A model generated the notes under the pieces. It did not search any database. It was not told the DNA's origin and was given only the letters and a program-made list of their open reading frames with translations. Shown one piece after another: positions 25,626-33,549 of a DNA stretch of 64,000 nucleotides. Made by a program: the position numbers and the translations under genes. The stretch is from contig UROG01000006.1 in assembly GCA_900549485.1 (NCBI GenBank), positions 1 to 64,000 of the forward strand. Reading direction: 5' to 3'. The stretch is from an uncultured Eubacteriales bacterium (GTDB taxonomy: Bacteria; Bacillota; Clostridia; Oscillospirales; Oscillospiraceae). The first letter of the stretch is position 1, and the number at the start of each line of letters is the position of its first letter.

Positions 25626-26350
25626 CTTTATGCGAATACCTGAACGGCCAGTTTTCGATGATACAGTACGCGGAGCTTCTGACGCGGATATTGGCGGCAT
25701 GCTTTTGCGGCGCATGCATCGGCTTTGAGCGTACAAAGCGCTTCAAAGAAGCCGGAATACGCACGCACATTATAGTTTGCTGTGCGGCGGCGCTGATAAT
25801 GGTAGTTTCAAAATACGGCTTTGCCGACCTTACGGATTCATCCGGCAAGGTGTTCAACGGGACACGAGGGGCAGATCCCGCACGCATCGCGGCGCAGGTC
25901 GTCAGCGGCATCAGCTTTCTGGGCGCAGGTGTAATATTCAAAAACGGCAGCACCGTAAAAGGTCTTACAACCGCGGCAGGCATCTGGGCAACGGCTGCCA
26001 TAGGGCTGTCGCTCGGCGCCGGAATGTACTTTATCGGCTTCGCAGTGACGATACTCGTCGCCCTCCTTCAGGTCACAATGCACCGTTTTACCGTAGGCGC
26101 AGATTCGTTCACTATAAATCGCTTCCGCTTTACGGCTGAGTATACTCCGGGTCTTAAGCAAGAGCTTGACGAACAGCTTCATCAGTGGGATGCGCACATC
26201 ATCCGCAGTGAATTGAGCCGCGACAGCAACGGACGGTTTTGCTGTGATCTGTCGCTGAAAATGCCGCGGGAGATTTCGTTGGAAGACATAAACGACTTTA
26301 TGCAGCATTACGACCATATCGTCTCTGCGGAGGGTTCCCCGATAATATGA
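25622..26350 (+). CDS. MgtC/SapB-family membrane protein
   Basis: Membrane protein of 242 residues. The N-terminal MgtC domain has 4-5 membrane segments with LARILAACFCGACIGFERT-like first helix, GIRTHIIVC, RIAAQVVSGISFLGAGVIF and GLTTAAGIWATAAIGL. These are signature MgtC residues including the conserved RT and GAGxI. A C-terminal soluble domain of about 90 residues resembles the ACT-like domain of the longer members. Family members are linked to Mg2+ stress and F-ATPase control in pathogens; the role in commensal Clostridia is not established. Confidence 0.9.
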   Translation: MTLCEYLNGQFSMIQYAELLTRILAACFCGACIGFERTKRFKEAGIRTHIIVCCAAALIMVVSKYGFADLTDSSGKVFNGTRGADPARIAAQVVSGISFLGAGVIFKNGSTVKGLTTAAGIWATAAIGLSLGAGMYFIGFAVTILVALLQVTMHRFTVGADSFTINRFRFTAEYTPGLKQELDEQLHQWDAHIIRSELSRDSNGRFCCDLSLKMPREISLEDINDFMQHYDHIVSAEGSPII

Positions 26351-26386
26351 TCATGACAAATCAGAGTACTAAAAGGAGGGGCCGTT

Positions 26387-27301
26387 TTGAGTTATCAGTC
26401 AGGCTTTGATCAACGCTACGATGCTCTCCGGCTTGTCTTTGATCTGAAAAGTTACTCTGCCGCCGCAGAAAAGCTCTGCCTTACTCCGTCCGCCGTCGCA
26501 CAGCAGATACACTCTCTGGAGAAAGAGCTTGACGCCGCCTTGTTTGTAAAAAGCGGCAGCCGCCTGCTGCCCACAGAGGTTTGTGTTATTGCGGCAGACT
26601 ACGCATCTCAGGCAGCACTGCTCCGACGGCGCATGGGCATGGACATAGACGCCTCGCGCCGTGACGTGAACAGTCTTGTGATCGGCGTATCTCCAAGTCT
26701 TGAGGACAGCGCCGTTTCCGAAATGTTTGCGCAGTATATACAGCTTCATCCAAACGCTCAGTTTCGCATAATCTCGGAAAACAGTCAGCCGCTTGTCGCA
26801 CTGCTGCGCAGTCATATGCTTGACCTCGCAATAATCGACTCTCCGTTTCCAAACGATGAGTTCAGTTCTCTGCTGCTTGATACCGATCATTTGATCGTTG
26901 CAGTCTCAAACGACAGCCCACTCGCTGACGCAGGTCACATCTCCCTTTCCCAGATGAAAAAGGAAAAACTGATACTGCGTCCTGCCGGCTCAGGAACGCG
27001 GGCTCTGTTCGAAGCAAGCTTACATAAGCTCGGCATGAATCTTGATGAATTCAATGTAATGATGGAAGCAGACAGCATCTCCACCATAAAAAAGCTTATA
27101 GAAGGCAATTATGGCATCTCCGTTCTGTCCGAACGGGCATGCGCCGCAGCCATCGCAGAAAAGCGTTTCCGTACCCTGCCTGTTTCGGACATGAATATGG
27201 TACGCAGAATACACATATGTTACAGGAAGGATTTCGGCAATACGGATTTTCTCAGGCAGCTTCTGGAGCTGTATTCGGCGGCGTCTGCCGCGTCAGTATG
27301 A
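26387..27301 (+). CDS. LysR-family transcriptional regulator (TTG start)
   Basis: Second LTTR, 304 residues, with HTH YSAAAEKLCLTPSAVAQQIHS and a substrate-binding domain (LVIGVSPSLED onward). Its closest-looking relative in the window is the 24427-25326 regulator: both share LLLDTDxLxxAVS and MEADSISTIKKLI/LEVDNMATIKDLI segments, so they may be paralogues. TTG at 26387 lies 7 nt after AAGGAGGGG; no nearer ATG gives the full HTH. It lies 36 nt downstream of mgtC. Confidence 0.9.
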   Translation: MSYQSGFDQRYDALRLVFDLKSYSAAAEKLCLTPSAVAQQIHSLEKELDAALFVKSGSRLLPTEVCVIAADYASQAALLRRRMGMDIDASRRDVNSLVIGVSPSLEDSAVSEMFAQYIQLHPNAQFRIISENSQPLVALLRSHMLDLAIIDSPFPNDEFSSLLLDTDHLIVAVSNDSPLADAGHISLSQMKKEKLILRPAGSGTRALFEASLHKLGMNLDEFNVMMEADSISTIKKLIEGNYGISVLSERACAAAIAEKRFRTLPVSDMNMVRRIHICYRKDFGNTDFLRQLLELYSAASAASV

Positions 27302-27336
27302 TTACTTTTCTTTCATCCGCAGCAGAAAATATGACG

Positions 27337-27382
27337 TGCCGGAAAAGACCGCTGTATCGGGCGGCCTTCTCCGGCATTTTTT
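27337..27382 (+). terminator. Terminator after the second LysR gene
   Basis: TGCCGGAAAAGACCGC pairs with GGCGGCCTTCTCCGGCA around a short loop and is followed by a run of six T. It is a strong intrinsic terminator. Confidence 0.8.
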
Positions 27383-27454
27383 GATCACATTGCGTCAGCC
27401 GCGTTTTTCTCCCGTTCCCGGCGATTTTTCTTTAATGTGTTATGTGCAAAACGC

Positions 27455-27482
27455 TTGCAAGTGAATAAAAACATGATATAAT
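27455..27482 (+). promoter_or_regulatory. Promoter of the flavodoxin-ferredoxin gene
   Basis: TTGCAA (27455-27460), a 16-nt spacer and TATAAT (27477-27482) lie 39 nt before the gene start. Confidence 0.65.
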
Positions 27483-27521
27483 CAAGGAAAGCAAATAATT
27501 CATGTATAAGGAGAGCAGCCC

Positions 27522-28304
27522 ATGAGCGAAAATATCATCTATTGTTATTCGGGTTCCGGCAACTGTCTTGACATGGCAAAGAACATAGCAAAAGAACTGG
27601 GCGATACCGACATTGTAATGATGCGCAGTTTTCCTGCGAAAACAGACGCATCCAAGGCAAAGCGCGTCGGTTTCATTTTCCCCTGCTACGGCGGCGGTCT
27701 GCCCGGCAACGTGGAAAGCTATGTCAGATCAATACATATCGGCATCAACGCCTATAAATTTGCCATAGTTCAGTATGCCGGCTACAAAGGGTGCGGACTG
27801 CATAAAATCGACAGCATTGTCGGCCTTGATTATTGGAACGGCGCGTCAAATCACTGCTCATGCATCTGGCTCATGCCGCATTATCTCACGATCCCGCCGC
27901 TTCCCGCCAAGGCTTCTCAAAAGAGGAGCGAGATACTTGCAAAGCATTTTGCCGCTGACATAAAGGCAATGAAACGCAGTGAAAAAAAGCCGCCTAAGGG
28001 CAGCTTCTTCGCGCTTGAAAGTTCGCTCTTTTCCGGACTGAATACCAAACGCATCAAAAAATTTGCCGCTGACGACAAGTGCATTGGCTGCGGTCAGTGC
28101 GCCGCTGTATGCCCAAACGCCAACATAAGCATTTCAAACGGACGGCCTGTGTTCGGAAGCAATTGTATCGGATGTCTGAGCTGCGTACAGTACTGCCCGC
28201 AGGAGGCCATTGATATCGGCACAGTCACCAAGCACCGCGCCCGCTATCACAACGCCAAGGTATCCGCTTCGGATCTTACGAAAAAGCAGCTTCATATTGA
28301 CTGA
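27522..28304 (+). CDS. EFR1-type flavodoxin-ferredoxin fusion protein
   Basis: Electron carrier of 260 residues. Residues 1-150 form a flavodoxin-like domain with the FMN loop YSGSGNCLDMA and an FPCYGGGLPGN segment. Residues about 183-235 hold two [4Fe-4S] motifs, CIGCGQCAAVCPN and CIGCLSCVQYCPQ. Such EFR1 proteins are common in anaerobic Firmicutes and shuttle electrons at low potential; the partner is unknown. It stands alone with its own promoter and is followed by strong hairpins. Confidence 0.88.
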   Translation: MSENIIYCYSGSGNCLDMAKNIAKELGDTDIVMMRSFPAKTDASKAKRVGFIFPCYGGGLPGNVESYVRSIHIGINAYKFAIVQYAGYKGCGLHKIDSIVGLDYWNGASNHCSCIWLMPHYLTIPPLPAKASQKRSEILAKHFAADIKAMKRSEKKPPKGSFFALESSLFSGLNTKRIKKFAADDKCIGCGQCAAVCPNANISISNGRPVFGSNCIGCLSCVQYCPQEAIDIGTVTKHRARYHNAKVSASDLTKKQLHID

Positions 28305-28313
28305 ATGCAGCAA

Positions 28314-28463
28314 AAGCCCAAGGCGCGTTCTTCCGACTGTGAAGAACGCGCCTTGGGCTTGTCAAAAAAGTCCTTACAGGACTTTTTTGACAAGCTGGAG
28401 ACCGAGCATTTTGAAAGAGTTCAGAATGCTGTTACCGAAAGCCTTGATATATCAAGGCTTTCG
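28314..28463. repeat. Cluster of four palindromes (REP/MITE-like)
   Basis: Four hairpins follow each other. A 20-bp perfect stem pairs 28314-28333 with 28341-28360, starting AAGCCCAAGGCG. A 15-bp perfect stem pairs TTGTCAAAAAAGTCC (28359-28373) with 28379-28393. A 10-bp stem GCATTTTGAA/TTCAGAATGC has one G-U pair. A 28-nt perfect palindrome covers 28436-28463. The first two can terminate the upstream gene. The whole is far more than a terminator needs and resembles a dispersed repeat element or a structured RNA. Confidence 0.65.
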
Positions 28464-28558
28464 ACGGCGGTTTATCCAATTTGAGGCGTGTCTTGCCCCC
28501 TCAAGCTCCCCCGCTGCTCTGTTATCTGACTTTAATACATAGTCTTTTGACAGTCTAT

Positions 28559-28939
28559 TTATTGATCATTTTCGGTATATTTGCCCACATGGCGGCAAAT
28601 CGCCTGAAAAGAAGCGTCGCTTATTATATGTTCGATCCGGCAGGCGTCCTGAGAGGCAGTCTCCTCGTCCACCCCCAGCCTTATCAGCATATCGCGGATC
28701 ACCGTATGGCGCTCATAAATTTTCCGCGCCCGGTCAAGTCCTGCCTCGGTCAGCGTAAGATAGCCGTCTTTATCAACGTTCAGATAACCGTCGCGCTTCA
28801 GGATGCCAACGCCGCGGCTGACGCTCGGCTTTGAAAAGCCCATGTATTCCGCAACGTCGATTGAGCGGACAAACGGCCCTTTCTGAGACAGAATATAAAC
28901 GCTTTCCAGATACATCTCGCCGGATTCCTGTATTGCCAT
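28559..28939 (-). CDS. DtxR/MntR-family metal-dependent repressor
   Basis: Repressor of 126 residues. The winged HTH is at about 8-60 (RSIDVAEYMGFSKPSVSRGVGILKRDGYL). The dimerisation/metal domain has ERHTVIRDMLIRLGV and ACRIEHIISDASFQAI, with the usual His, Glu and Cys ligand positions. No SH3 domain is present. I chose ATG 28939 because GGAG precedes it and the family starts ESGEMYLESVYIL there. It sits beside the feo genes, whose promoters carry GTTAGC inverted repeats like DtxR boxes, so it is their likely Fe2+-sensing repressor. Confidence 0.9.
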   Translation of the reverse strand: MAIQESGEMYLESVYILSQKGPFVRSIDVAEYMGFSKPSVSRGVGILKRDGYLNVDKDGYLTLTEAGLDRARKIYERHTVIRDMLIRLGVDEETASQDACRIEHIISDASFQAICRHVGKYTENDQ

Positions 28940-29019
28940 AAAATCACTCCATATCAATAATTTGCTGATTTCTTTTATTATATCATATTTCTCGGAATAA
29001 TAACAGCCCAAGAATCACT

Positions 29020-29373
29020 TTATCGGATATCTGTAACCTTATACCCAAGCTTTTCCACGGTTTCTTTAAGCACGTCATCCGGAATCTCACTGCTGTACAA
29101 AACAACTGCGGTTTTTTTCTTCAGATTGACCTTGCATACCGCGCCGTCAAGACGGTCAACGGCATTTTCTACACGCGCCTGACAATTTTCACAGTGCATT
29201 CCCTCCACCGTCAGAACCTTTTCCCCGATCTTCGGCTCGGTAAGCTTTTTGTGCGAACGGATGGTATTCCCGCCGCTTCCGCAGCAGCCGCCGCCCGAAA
29301 AGTGCTTCTTCGCATGTATCAGTGCCGGTATGATAAGCACCAGTAGCAAAACGATTATACCAATATTCTCCAT
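29020..29373 (-). CDS. FeoB-associated Cys-rich N-terminus fused to an HMA metal-binding domain
   Basis: Protein of 117 residues. Residues 1-20 are one membrane helix (MENIGIIVLLLVLIIPALIH), followed by HFSGGGCCGSGGNT, the hallmark of FeoB-associated Cys-rich proteins. Residues 50-117 form a ferredoxin-like HMA domain with the metal site GMHCENC. The fusion is unusual, as HMA domains normally handle copper or zinc. It is divergent from feoAB with its own promoter and GTTAGC operator, implying iron regulation and a role in Fe2+ transport or in metal sorting at FeoB. Confidence 0.85.
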   Translation of the reverse strand: MENIGIIVLLLVLIIPALIHAKKHFSGGGCCGSGGNTIRSHKKLTEPKIGEKVLTVEGMHCENCQARVENAVDRLDGAVCKVNLKKKTAVVLYSSEIPDDVLKETVEKLGYKVTDIR

Positions 29374-29455
29374 AGCTCATTCCTTCTTTCAATATTCTCA
29401 TGCACGCCATGCCCCTGAGGTACGAGTCTTGCGTTCATATTATGCGTTATGTTCA

Positions 29456-29471
29456 GTTAGCTCTCGCTAAC
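29456..29471. promoter_or_regulatory. DtxR-type operator for the HMA-fusion gene
   Basis: GTTAGC-TCTC-GCTAAC, a perfect 6-bp inverted repeat lying just downstream of the minus-strand -10 box. It matches three similar sites near feoA and feoB. Confidence 0.7.
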
Positions 29472-29475
29472 CCGG

Positions 29476-29505
29476 ATAGTAATACTTATTCTATGAATTT
29501 GTCAA
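29476..29505 (-). promoter_or_regulatory. Promoter of the HMA-fusion gene
   Basis: On the minus strand TTGACA (29505-29500), an 18-nt spacer and TACTAT (29481-29476), immediately followed by the operator at 29456-29471. The layout mirrors the feoA promoter. Confidence 0.7.
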
Positions 29506-29620
29506 GTGGTTTCAGGCAGATTTTATGGAAACGCTTCAAAGCAAATCTGACTCCCATGACAGCTGATATGCTGACCGGAGGCTCCCTGCAAAAAGCGCCA
29601 AAAAAAATTTTAAAAAAGTA

Positions 29621-29649
29621 TTGACAAAATCGCAAAAGGCCGTTATTAT
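29621..29649 (+). promoter_or_regulatory. feoAB promoter
   Basis: TTGACA (29621-29626), a 17-nt spacer and TATTAT (29644-29649), a near-consensus sigma-A promoter. The first operator starts 10 nt downstream, so a bound repressor would block initiation. Confidence 0.8.
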
Positions 29650-29658
29650 GTATCCGTG

Positions 29659-29674
29659 GTTAGCGTGAGCTAAC
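29659..29674. promoter_or_regulatory. DtxR-type operator 1 upstream of feoA
   Basis: GTTAGC-GTGA-GCTAAC, positioned over the expected transcription start of feoA. Confidence 0.7.
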
Positions 29675-29690
29675 TAAAATTCAATTCTGC

Positions 29691-29708
29691 GGTTAGTTGC
29701 ATCTAACC
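29691..29708. promoter_or_regulatory. DtxR-type operator 2 upstream of feoA
   Basis: GGTTAG-TTGCAT-CTAACC, centred 33 nt downstream of operator 1 (about three helical turns), so co-operative binding on one DNA face is plausible. Confidence 0.65.
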
Positions 29709-29738
29709 AAAGAACAATTCTGAATCAGGTGAGAGATT

Positions 29739-29951
29739 ATGAATTTGACGAATGCAGAGGAAGGCAAGGAATACATCATTCAGCGTATCCAGACGGATGA
29801 TGAGGAGTTGGATGCTTTTCTGTTTTCTCTGGGATGCTTCAGCGGTGAGCCCATCACGGTTGTTTCACGCCGTAAAGGCAGCTGCACTGTATCGGTAAAA
29901 GACGGCAGATACAGTATTGACGATCAGCTGGCACAGGCTATTATCATCTGA
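29739..29951 (+). CDS. feoA: Ferrous iron transport protein FeoA
   Basis: Small SH3-fold cytosolic protein of 70 residues that works with FeoB. The pattern KEYIIQRIQTDDEELDAFLFSLGCFSGEPITVV followed by a short beta-rich tail fits FeoA. GGTGAGA precedes the ATG, and two iron-box operators and a strong promoter lie upstream. feoB follows after 126 nt, an interval with a further operator. Confidence 0.88.
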   Translation: MNLTNAEEGKEYIIQRIQTDDEELDAFLFSLGCFSGEPITVVSRRKGSCTVSVKDGRYSIDDQLAQAIII

Positions 29952-29997
29952 GGGTGATAATAGACTCTGCAAATATGCTGATTGTTTTTTGCGCGAG

Positions 29998-30015
29998 GGT
30001 TAGCGCATGCTAACC
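29998..30015. promoter_or_regulatory. DtxR-type operator between feoA and feoB
   Basis: GGTTAGC-GCAT-GCTAACC, the best match of the four sites with 7-bp arms, 63 nt before feoB. No convincing promoter was seen next to it, so it could act as a roadblock or control an internal start. Confidence 0.65.
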
Positions 30016-30077
30016 AAAGTTCGTGTTTCATAAGGCGATCCTGCCAGAATATCGAATGCAAGAGGAGGAGTTAAGAA

Positions 30078-32072
30078 ATGAGAATTGCTTTTGCAGGCAA
30101 TCCCAACAGCGGTAAAACAACCATGTACAACGCCCTTACAGGCCGCAACGAAAAGGTCGGTAACTGGGCGGGCGTTACCGTAGACAAAAAAGAGGCTCTG
30201 ATAAAGAAAGCCTATGCCGGAGATCAGGAACTGATTGCCGTTGACCTTCCCGGCGCTTATTCAATGTCCCCTTTCACATCGGAAGAAAGCATCACCAGCT
30301 CTTACGTGAGAAACGAAAATCCCGATGCAATTATCAATATTGTCGACGCCACTAATCTGAGCCGTTCATTGTTCTTTACCACGCAGCTCCTTGAGCTTGG
30401 CGTACCCGTTGTCGTTGCGCTTAACAAGCATGACCTGAACGAGAAAAAGCAGAACAAGGTTGACGTTGTATCCCTTTCCAGACAGCTTGGCTGCCCCGTT
30501 GTAGACACCACTTCCACTACGGGCGACGGTCTGAAGCAGGTAGTTGCGGAAGCCGCAGCTCTTAACGGTCACGGACAGAAGGCTCCCTATCACCAGGGCG
30601 ATATTGATCTTACAAGCAAAGAGGCTGTTGAAGAAGCCGACCGTAAGAGATTTGAATATGTTGACAAAATCGTTGCATCCGTTGAGAGCAGAAAAGTTCT
30701 GACCAAAAACAAGAACTCACAGGATAACATTGATGCTGTTCTTACTCACCCCGTTTTCGGTCTCATAATTTTTGCCGGCGTAATGTTCCTCGTCTTCCAG
30801 ATTTCTCAGGCATGGGTCGGTCCTTGGATCGCCGATTATCTGGTTGGTCTGCTTGAAGCGTTCCAGGGATGGGTCGGCGGTCTTGTCGAAAACGCTGCTC
30901 CTATTCTGCAGGCGCTGCTGGTAGACGGTATTATCGGCGGTGTAATAGCCGTTGTCGGTTTTCTGCCGCTGGTCATGGTCATGTACTTCCTGATCTCCCT
31001 GCTTGAAGACTGCGGCTATATGGCACGCGCCACGGTAGTTCTTGATCCTATCTTCAAAAAGGTCGGTCTTTCCGGTAAATCCGTTATTCCTTTCGTCGTC
31101 GGCACCGGCTGTGCCATCCCCGGCGTTATGGCCTGCCGTACCATCCGCAACGAGCGTGAGCGCCGCGCTACCGCTATGCTGACTCCGTTCATGCCCTGCG
31201 GCGCAAAGCTCCCTGTTATTGCACTTTTCTCCGGCGCTTTCTTCGGCGACGCTCCTTGGGTCGGTACGCTGATGTACTTTGTCGGTATCCTGCTTATCCT
31301 TGTCGGCGCACTGCTTGTCAATAAGATCGCCGGTTACAAGCACCGCAAATCCTTCTTTATCATTGAGCTGCCCGAATACAAGGTTCCTTCCCTCAAGCGC
31401 GCCGTTATGGATATGTGCTCCCGCGGCTGGGCGTTCATCGTAAAGGCTTTCACAATAATCCTCGTCTGCAACACTGTTGTTCAGATCATGCAGACTTTCA
31501 CATGGAGCTTCCAGGTTGCCGAAACGGCAAGCGACTCGATCCTTGCTTCTGTCGCCGCTCCCTTTGCTTATCTTCTTGTTCCCATCGTGGGTGTTGTCTC
31601 CTGGCAGCTGGCCGCCGCGGCAGTCACCGGTTTCATAGCCAAGGAAAATGTCGTCGGTACGCTCGCAGTCTGCTTTGCAGGACTTGATAACCTCATTGAT
31701 ACCGAAGAGCTGGCGCTTATGGAAGGCGCCGGTGCAGAGGTCGCATCCGTGTTCGCAATCACCAAGGTTGCTGCGCTTGCTTACCTCATGTTCAACCTGT
31801 ACACTCCTCCCTGCTTTGCTGCACTCGGTGCAATGCATTCAGAGATCAATGACCGTAAATGGTTCTGGGGCGGCGTAGGTCTTCAGTTCGCCACTGGCTT
31901 CACCGTTGCATACCTCGTATACCAGATCGGTACCTTGATAACCACTGGTTCCCTCGGCGCCGGATTCTTCCCCGGCCTCATCGCTGTCGCCGCTATTGCA
32001 GTCGTTATAGTCTGCCTTATCAGAAATACCGACAAGCATCTGGCTGAAGAATACGCGCTGAGCAAGAACTGA
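30078..32072 (+). CDS. feoB: Ferrous iron transporter FeoB
   Basis: Inner-membrane Fe2+ transporter of 664 residues. The G domain shows G1 GNPNSGKTT (7-15), G3 DLPGAYS and G4 NKHD. A helical spacer domain follows to about residue 200. The membrane part contains the two Gate motifs, including GCAIPGVMACRTI and a later FIAKENVVGTL segment. It is somewhat shorter than the 700-770 residue members. Regulation by iron through the upstream operators is likely. It is followed by a FeoB-associated peptide. Confidence 0.97.
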   Translation: MRIAFAGNPNSGKTTMYNALTGRNEKVGNWAGVTVDKKEALIKKAYAGDQELIAVDLPGAYSMSPFTSEESITSSYVRNENPDAIINIVDATNLSRSLFFTTQLLELGVPVVVALNKHDLNEKKQNKVDVVSLSRQLGCPVVDTTSTTGDGLKQVVAEAAALNGHGQKAPYHQGDIDLTSKEAVEEADRKRFEYVDKIVASVESRKVLTKNKNSQDNIDAVLTHPVFGLIIFAGVMFLVFQISQAWVGPWIADYLVGLLEAFQGWVGGLVENAAPILQALLVDGIIGGVIAVVGFLPLVMVMYFLISLLEDCGYMARATVVLDPIFKKVGLSGKSVIPFVVGTGCAIPGVMACRTIRNERERRATAMLTPFMPCGAKLPVIALFSGAFFGDAPWVGTLMYFVGILLILVGALLVNKIAGYKHRKSFFIIELPEYKVPSLKRAVMDMCSRGWAFIVKAFTIILVCNTVVQIMQTFTWSFQVAETASDSILASVAAPFAYLLVPIVGVVSWQLAAAAVTGFIAKENVVGTLAVCFAGLDNLIDTEELALMEGAGAEVASVFAITKVAALAYLMFNLYTPPCFAALGAMHSEINDRKWFWGGVGLQFATGFTVAYLVYQIGTLITTGSLGAGFFPGLIAVAAIAVVIVCLIRNTDKHLAEEYALSKN

Positions 32073-32104
32073 GCCTGATAAAATAAGATGAAAGGATACC
32101 TGCT

Positions 32105-32260
32105 ATGGAAAATATAATCATCATTGTAATTGTTGCAGCTATTATCGGCCTGGCAGGTGTATACATCCACAAATCAAAAAAACGTGGTATAAAATGCATC
32201 GGCTGTCCCAACGGCTGCGCCTGCAACGGAAAATGCTGTGACAAGCCGGCAAAGAAATGA
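32105..32260 (+). CDS. FeoB-associated Cys-rich membrane peptide
   Basis: 51 residues: one N-terminal membrane helix (ENIIIIVIVAAIIGLAGVYI) and a tail rich in cysteine (KCIGCPNGCACNGKCC). This is the classic FeoB-associated Cys-rich family, thought to help Fe2+ entry or protein assembly. It has a good AAAGGA site, lies 32 nt after feoB and shares its helix type with the 29020-29373 fusion. Confidence 0.85.
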   Translation: MENIIIIVIVAAIIGLAGVYIHKSKKRGIKCIGCPNGCACNGKCCDKPAKK

Positions 32261-32314
32261 TTTTGCTAACCTACATACCTCTTATTCTTTTCCTATAACA
32301 AAAGCCAAACGCGG

Positions 32315-32365
32315 TATACTCCCCATTGGCGTCTGCACCTGTGCAGGCGTCCAATGGGGAGTATA
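32315..32365 (+). terminator. Terminator after the feo operon
   Basis: TATACTCCCCATTGG and CCAATGGGGAGTATA form a perfect 15-bp stem with an inner GCGTCTGCA/TGCAGGCG helix. The T-run after it is weak (TTCGTTCGTT), but the location and strength suit an operon end. Confidence 0.6.
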
Positions 32366-32434
32366 TTCGTTCGTTATAATCATTTAGCGGACATACCAAG
32401 TAAGGAGGCAGAAGCCCTGTCCTCTGCAAATACA

Positions 32435-32998
32435 TCATTTAAAAACCCAAGGCTCTATCCTGCCGCGCTTTACCTTGAAGGCCTTTTGCGCAAGCTTCGC
32501 CATCGGGGTATCATGATCGGAGTCGGAATAAAACTCCTCGGTGATGGCATCCGGGCAGACCTCATGAAACCGTCTGACCTTCTCTTCGTCATGACAGTTT
32601 TTTCCGAGAAGCTTTCCCGTTTTTTCGTCCATTTTCGTTGCAATGACCTTTACGCCAAGGCGTTCCCCCGCCGGACACACTATAAACTCAGGCGAAGCGG
32701 AGATGATGATATCATCATTCTTCCGTTGGCTGAGGTACCATTTGCCGATTCCGCCCCATTTTTTATCCCAGAAATCATCCACGGCTCCCGCAACATCCGG
32801 TATATATTTCAGGTAGGAAAAAAGCGCTTCCTTCAGTTCGGGAAAAGCGCATTTTTTAAATGCGTACTTTACGCCGCAGACCGCAAGATTGGGCAGTATC
32901 TTCAGCACGGCATGCGGATATTTCTTCAGACAGTAAAAGAAAAAATCCGCCGAACTGTCGTTTATATAAATTGTCTGATCAAAATCATAGGTATTCAT
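32435..32998 (-). CDS. HAD-superfamily phosphatase (type IB, SerB-like)
   Basis: 187 residues. Motif I is YDFDQTIY at 4-11 (nucleophile Asp6 in DFDQT), motif II is ISASPEF, and the acidic motif is DSDHDTP near 168-174. Together these make a HAD-IB phosphatase of the phosphoserine phosphatase type. The physiological substrate cannot be read. It lies 6 nt downstream of the nitroreductase gene on the same strand. Confidence 0.85.
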   Translation of the reverse strand: MNTYDFDQTIYINDSSADFFFYCLKKYPHAVLKILPNLAVCGVKYAFKKCAFPELKEALFSYLKYIPDVAGAVDDFWDKKWGGIGKWYLSQRKNDDIIISASPEFIVCPAGERLGVKVIATKMDEKTGKLLGKNCHDEEKVRRFHEVCPDAITEEFYSDSDHDTPMAKLAQKAFKVKRGRIEPWVFK

Positions 32999-33004
32999 TT
33001 TTGT

Positions 33005-33523
33005 TTACAGAACATAATAGACGTAATTTTCTTTTCTCGGCTTCATTTTCGGCTCCTCATCAGGATATCCAAGGATGCAGTTGCCTATACCTATATAGTT
33101 GCCCTCGATCCCCCATTTTTTCAGAAGCGCTTTGCCTTCTTCCTTTTCAAAGACCTCATACGCACGGTTTATCCAGCAGGAGCCGAGACCAATCGCGTGC
33201 GCCGCATTCATAAGGTTGCCCATAACAAGGCTTCCGTCCTGCACGGCGAAGCGGCTGTCTGCTTCCGCAAGCACGACAAGCACGGTAGGCGCACCGTAAA
33301 ACGGATCTGACGCGTCGCCCATGACCTCGGCATTGAGCTTTGACATATAGGCTATCTCATCCCTGTCCTGAACAGCGACTATTATCGCGCTCTGGAGGTT
33401 TTTACCGGAAGGCGCGCACACGCCCGCCTCAATTACGCTGTCCAGTTCTTCCCTTGTTATCTGCGCACTTTTATAGCGTCTGATGCTTCTGCGTTCAAGA
33501 ATGTTTTTCAATGCGTTTTCCAT
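33005..33523 (-). CDS. Nitroreductase-family FMN oxidoreductase
   Basis: 172 residues with the family start ILERRSIRRYKSAQITREEL (FMN phosphate contacts), APSGKNLQS and GSCWINRAYE. The C-terminus contains IGIGNCILGYPDEEP, typical of short nitroreductases. It probably reduces quinones or nitro compounds with NAD(P)H. It lies between the HAD gene and the P-type ATPase-like gene, all on the minus strand. Confidence 0.9.
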   Translation of the reverse strand: MENALKNILERRSIRRYKSAQITREELDSVIEAGVCAPSGKNLQSAIIVAVQDRDEIAYMSKLNAEVMGDASDPFYGAPTVLVVLAEADSRFAVQDGSLVMGNLMNAAHAIGLGSCWINRAYEVFEKEEGKALLKKWGIEGNYIGIGNCILGYPDEEPKMKPRKENYVYYVL

Positions 33524-33549
33524 TGTTTAGCTCTCCTTTATTTTCTTAA

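Noticed and set aside
30717..31838. 373-codon minus-strand frame
   Set aside because: Antisense to feoB; hydrophilic mirror of the membrane part.
32354..33310. 318-codon plus-strand frame
   Set aside because: Runs opposite both the HAD and nitroreductase genes, which carry clear motifs.
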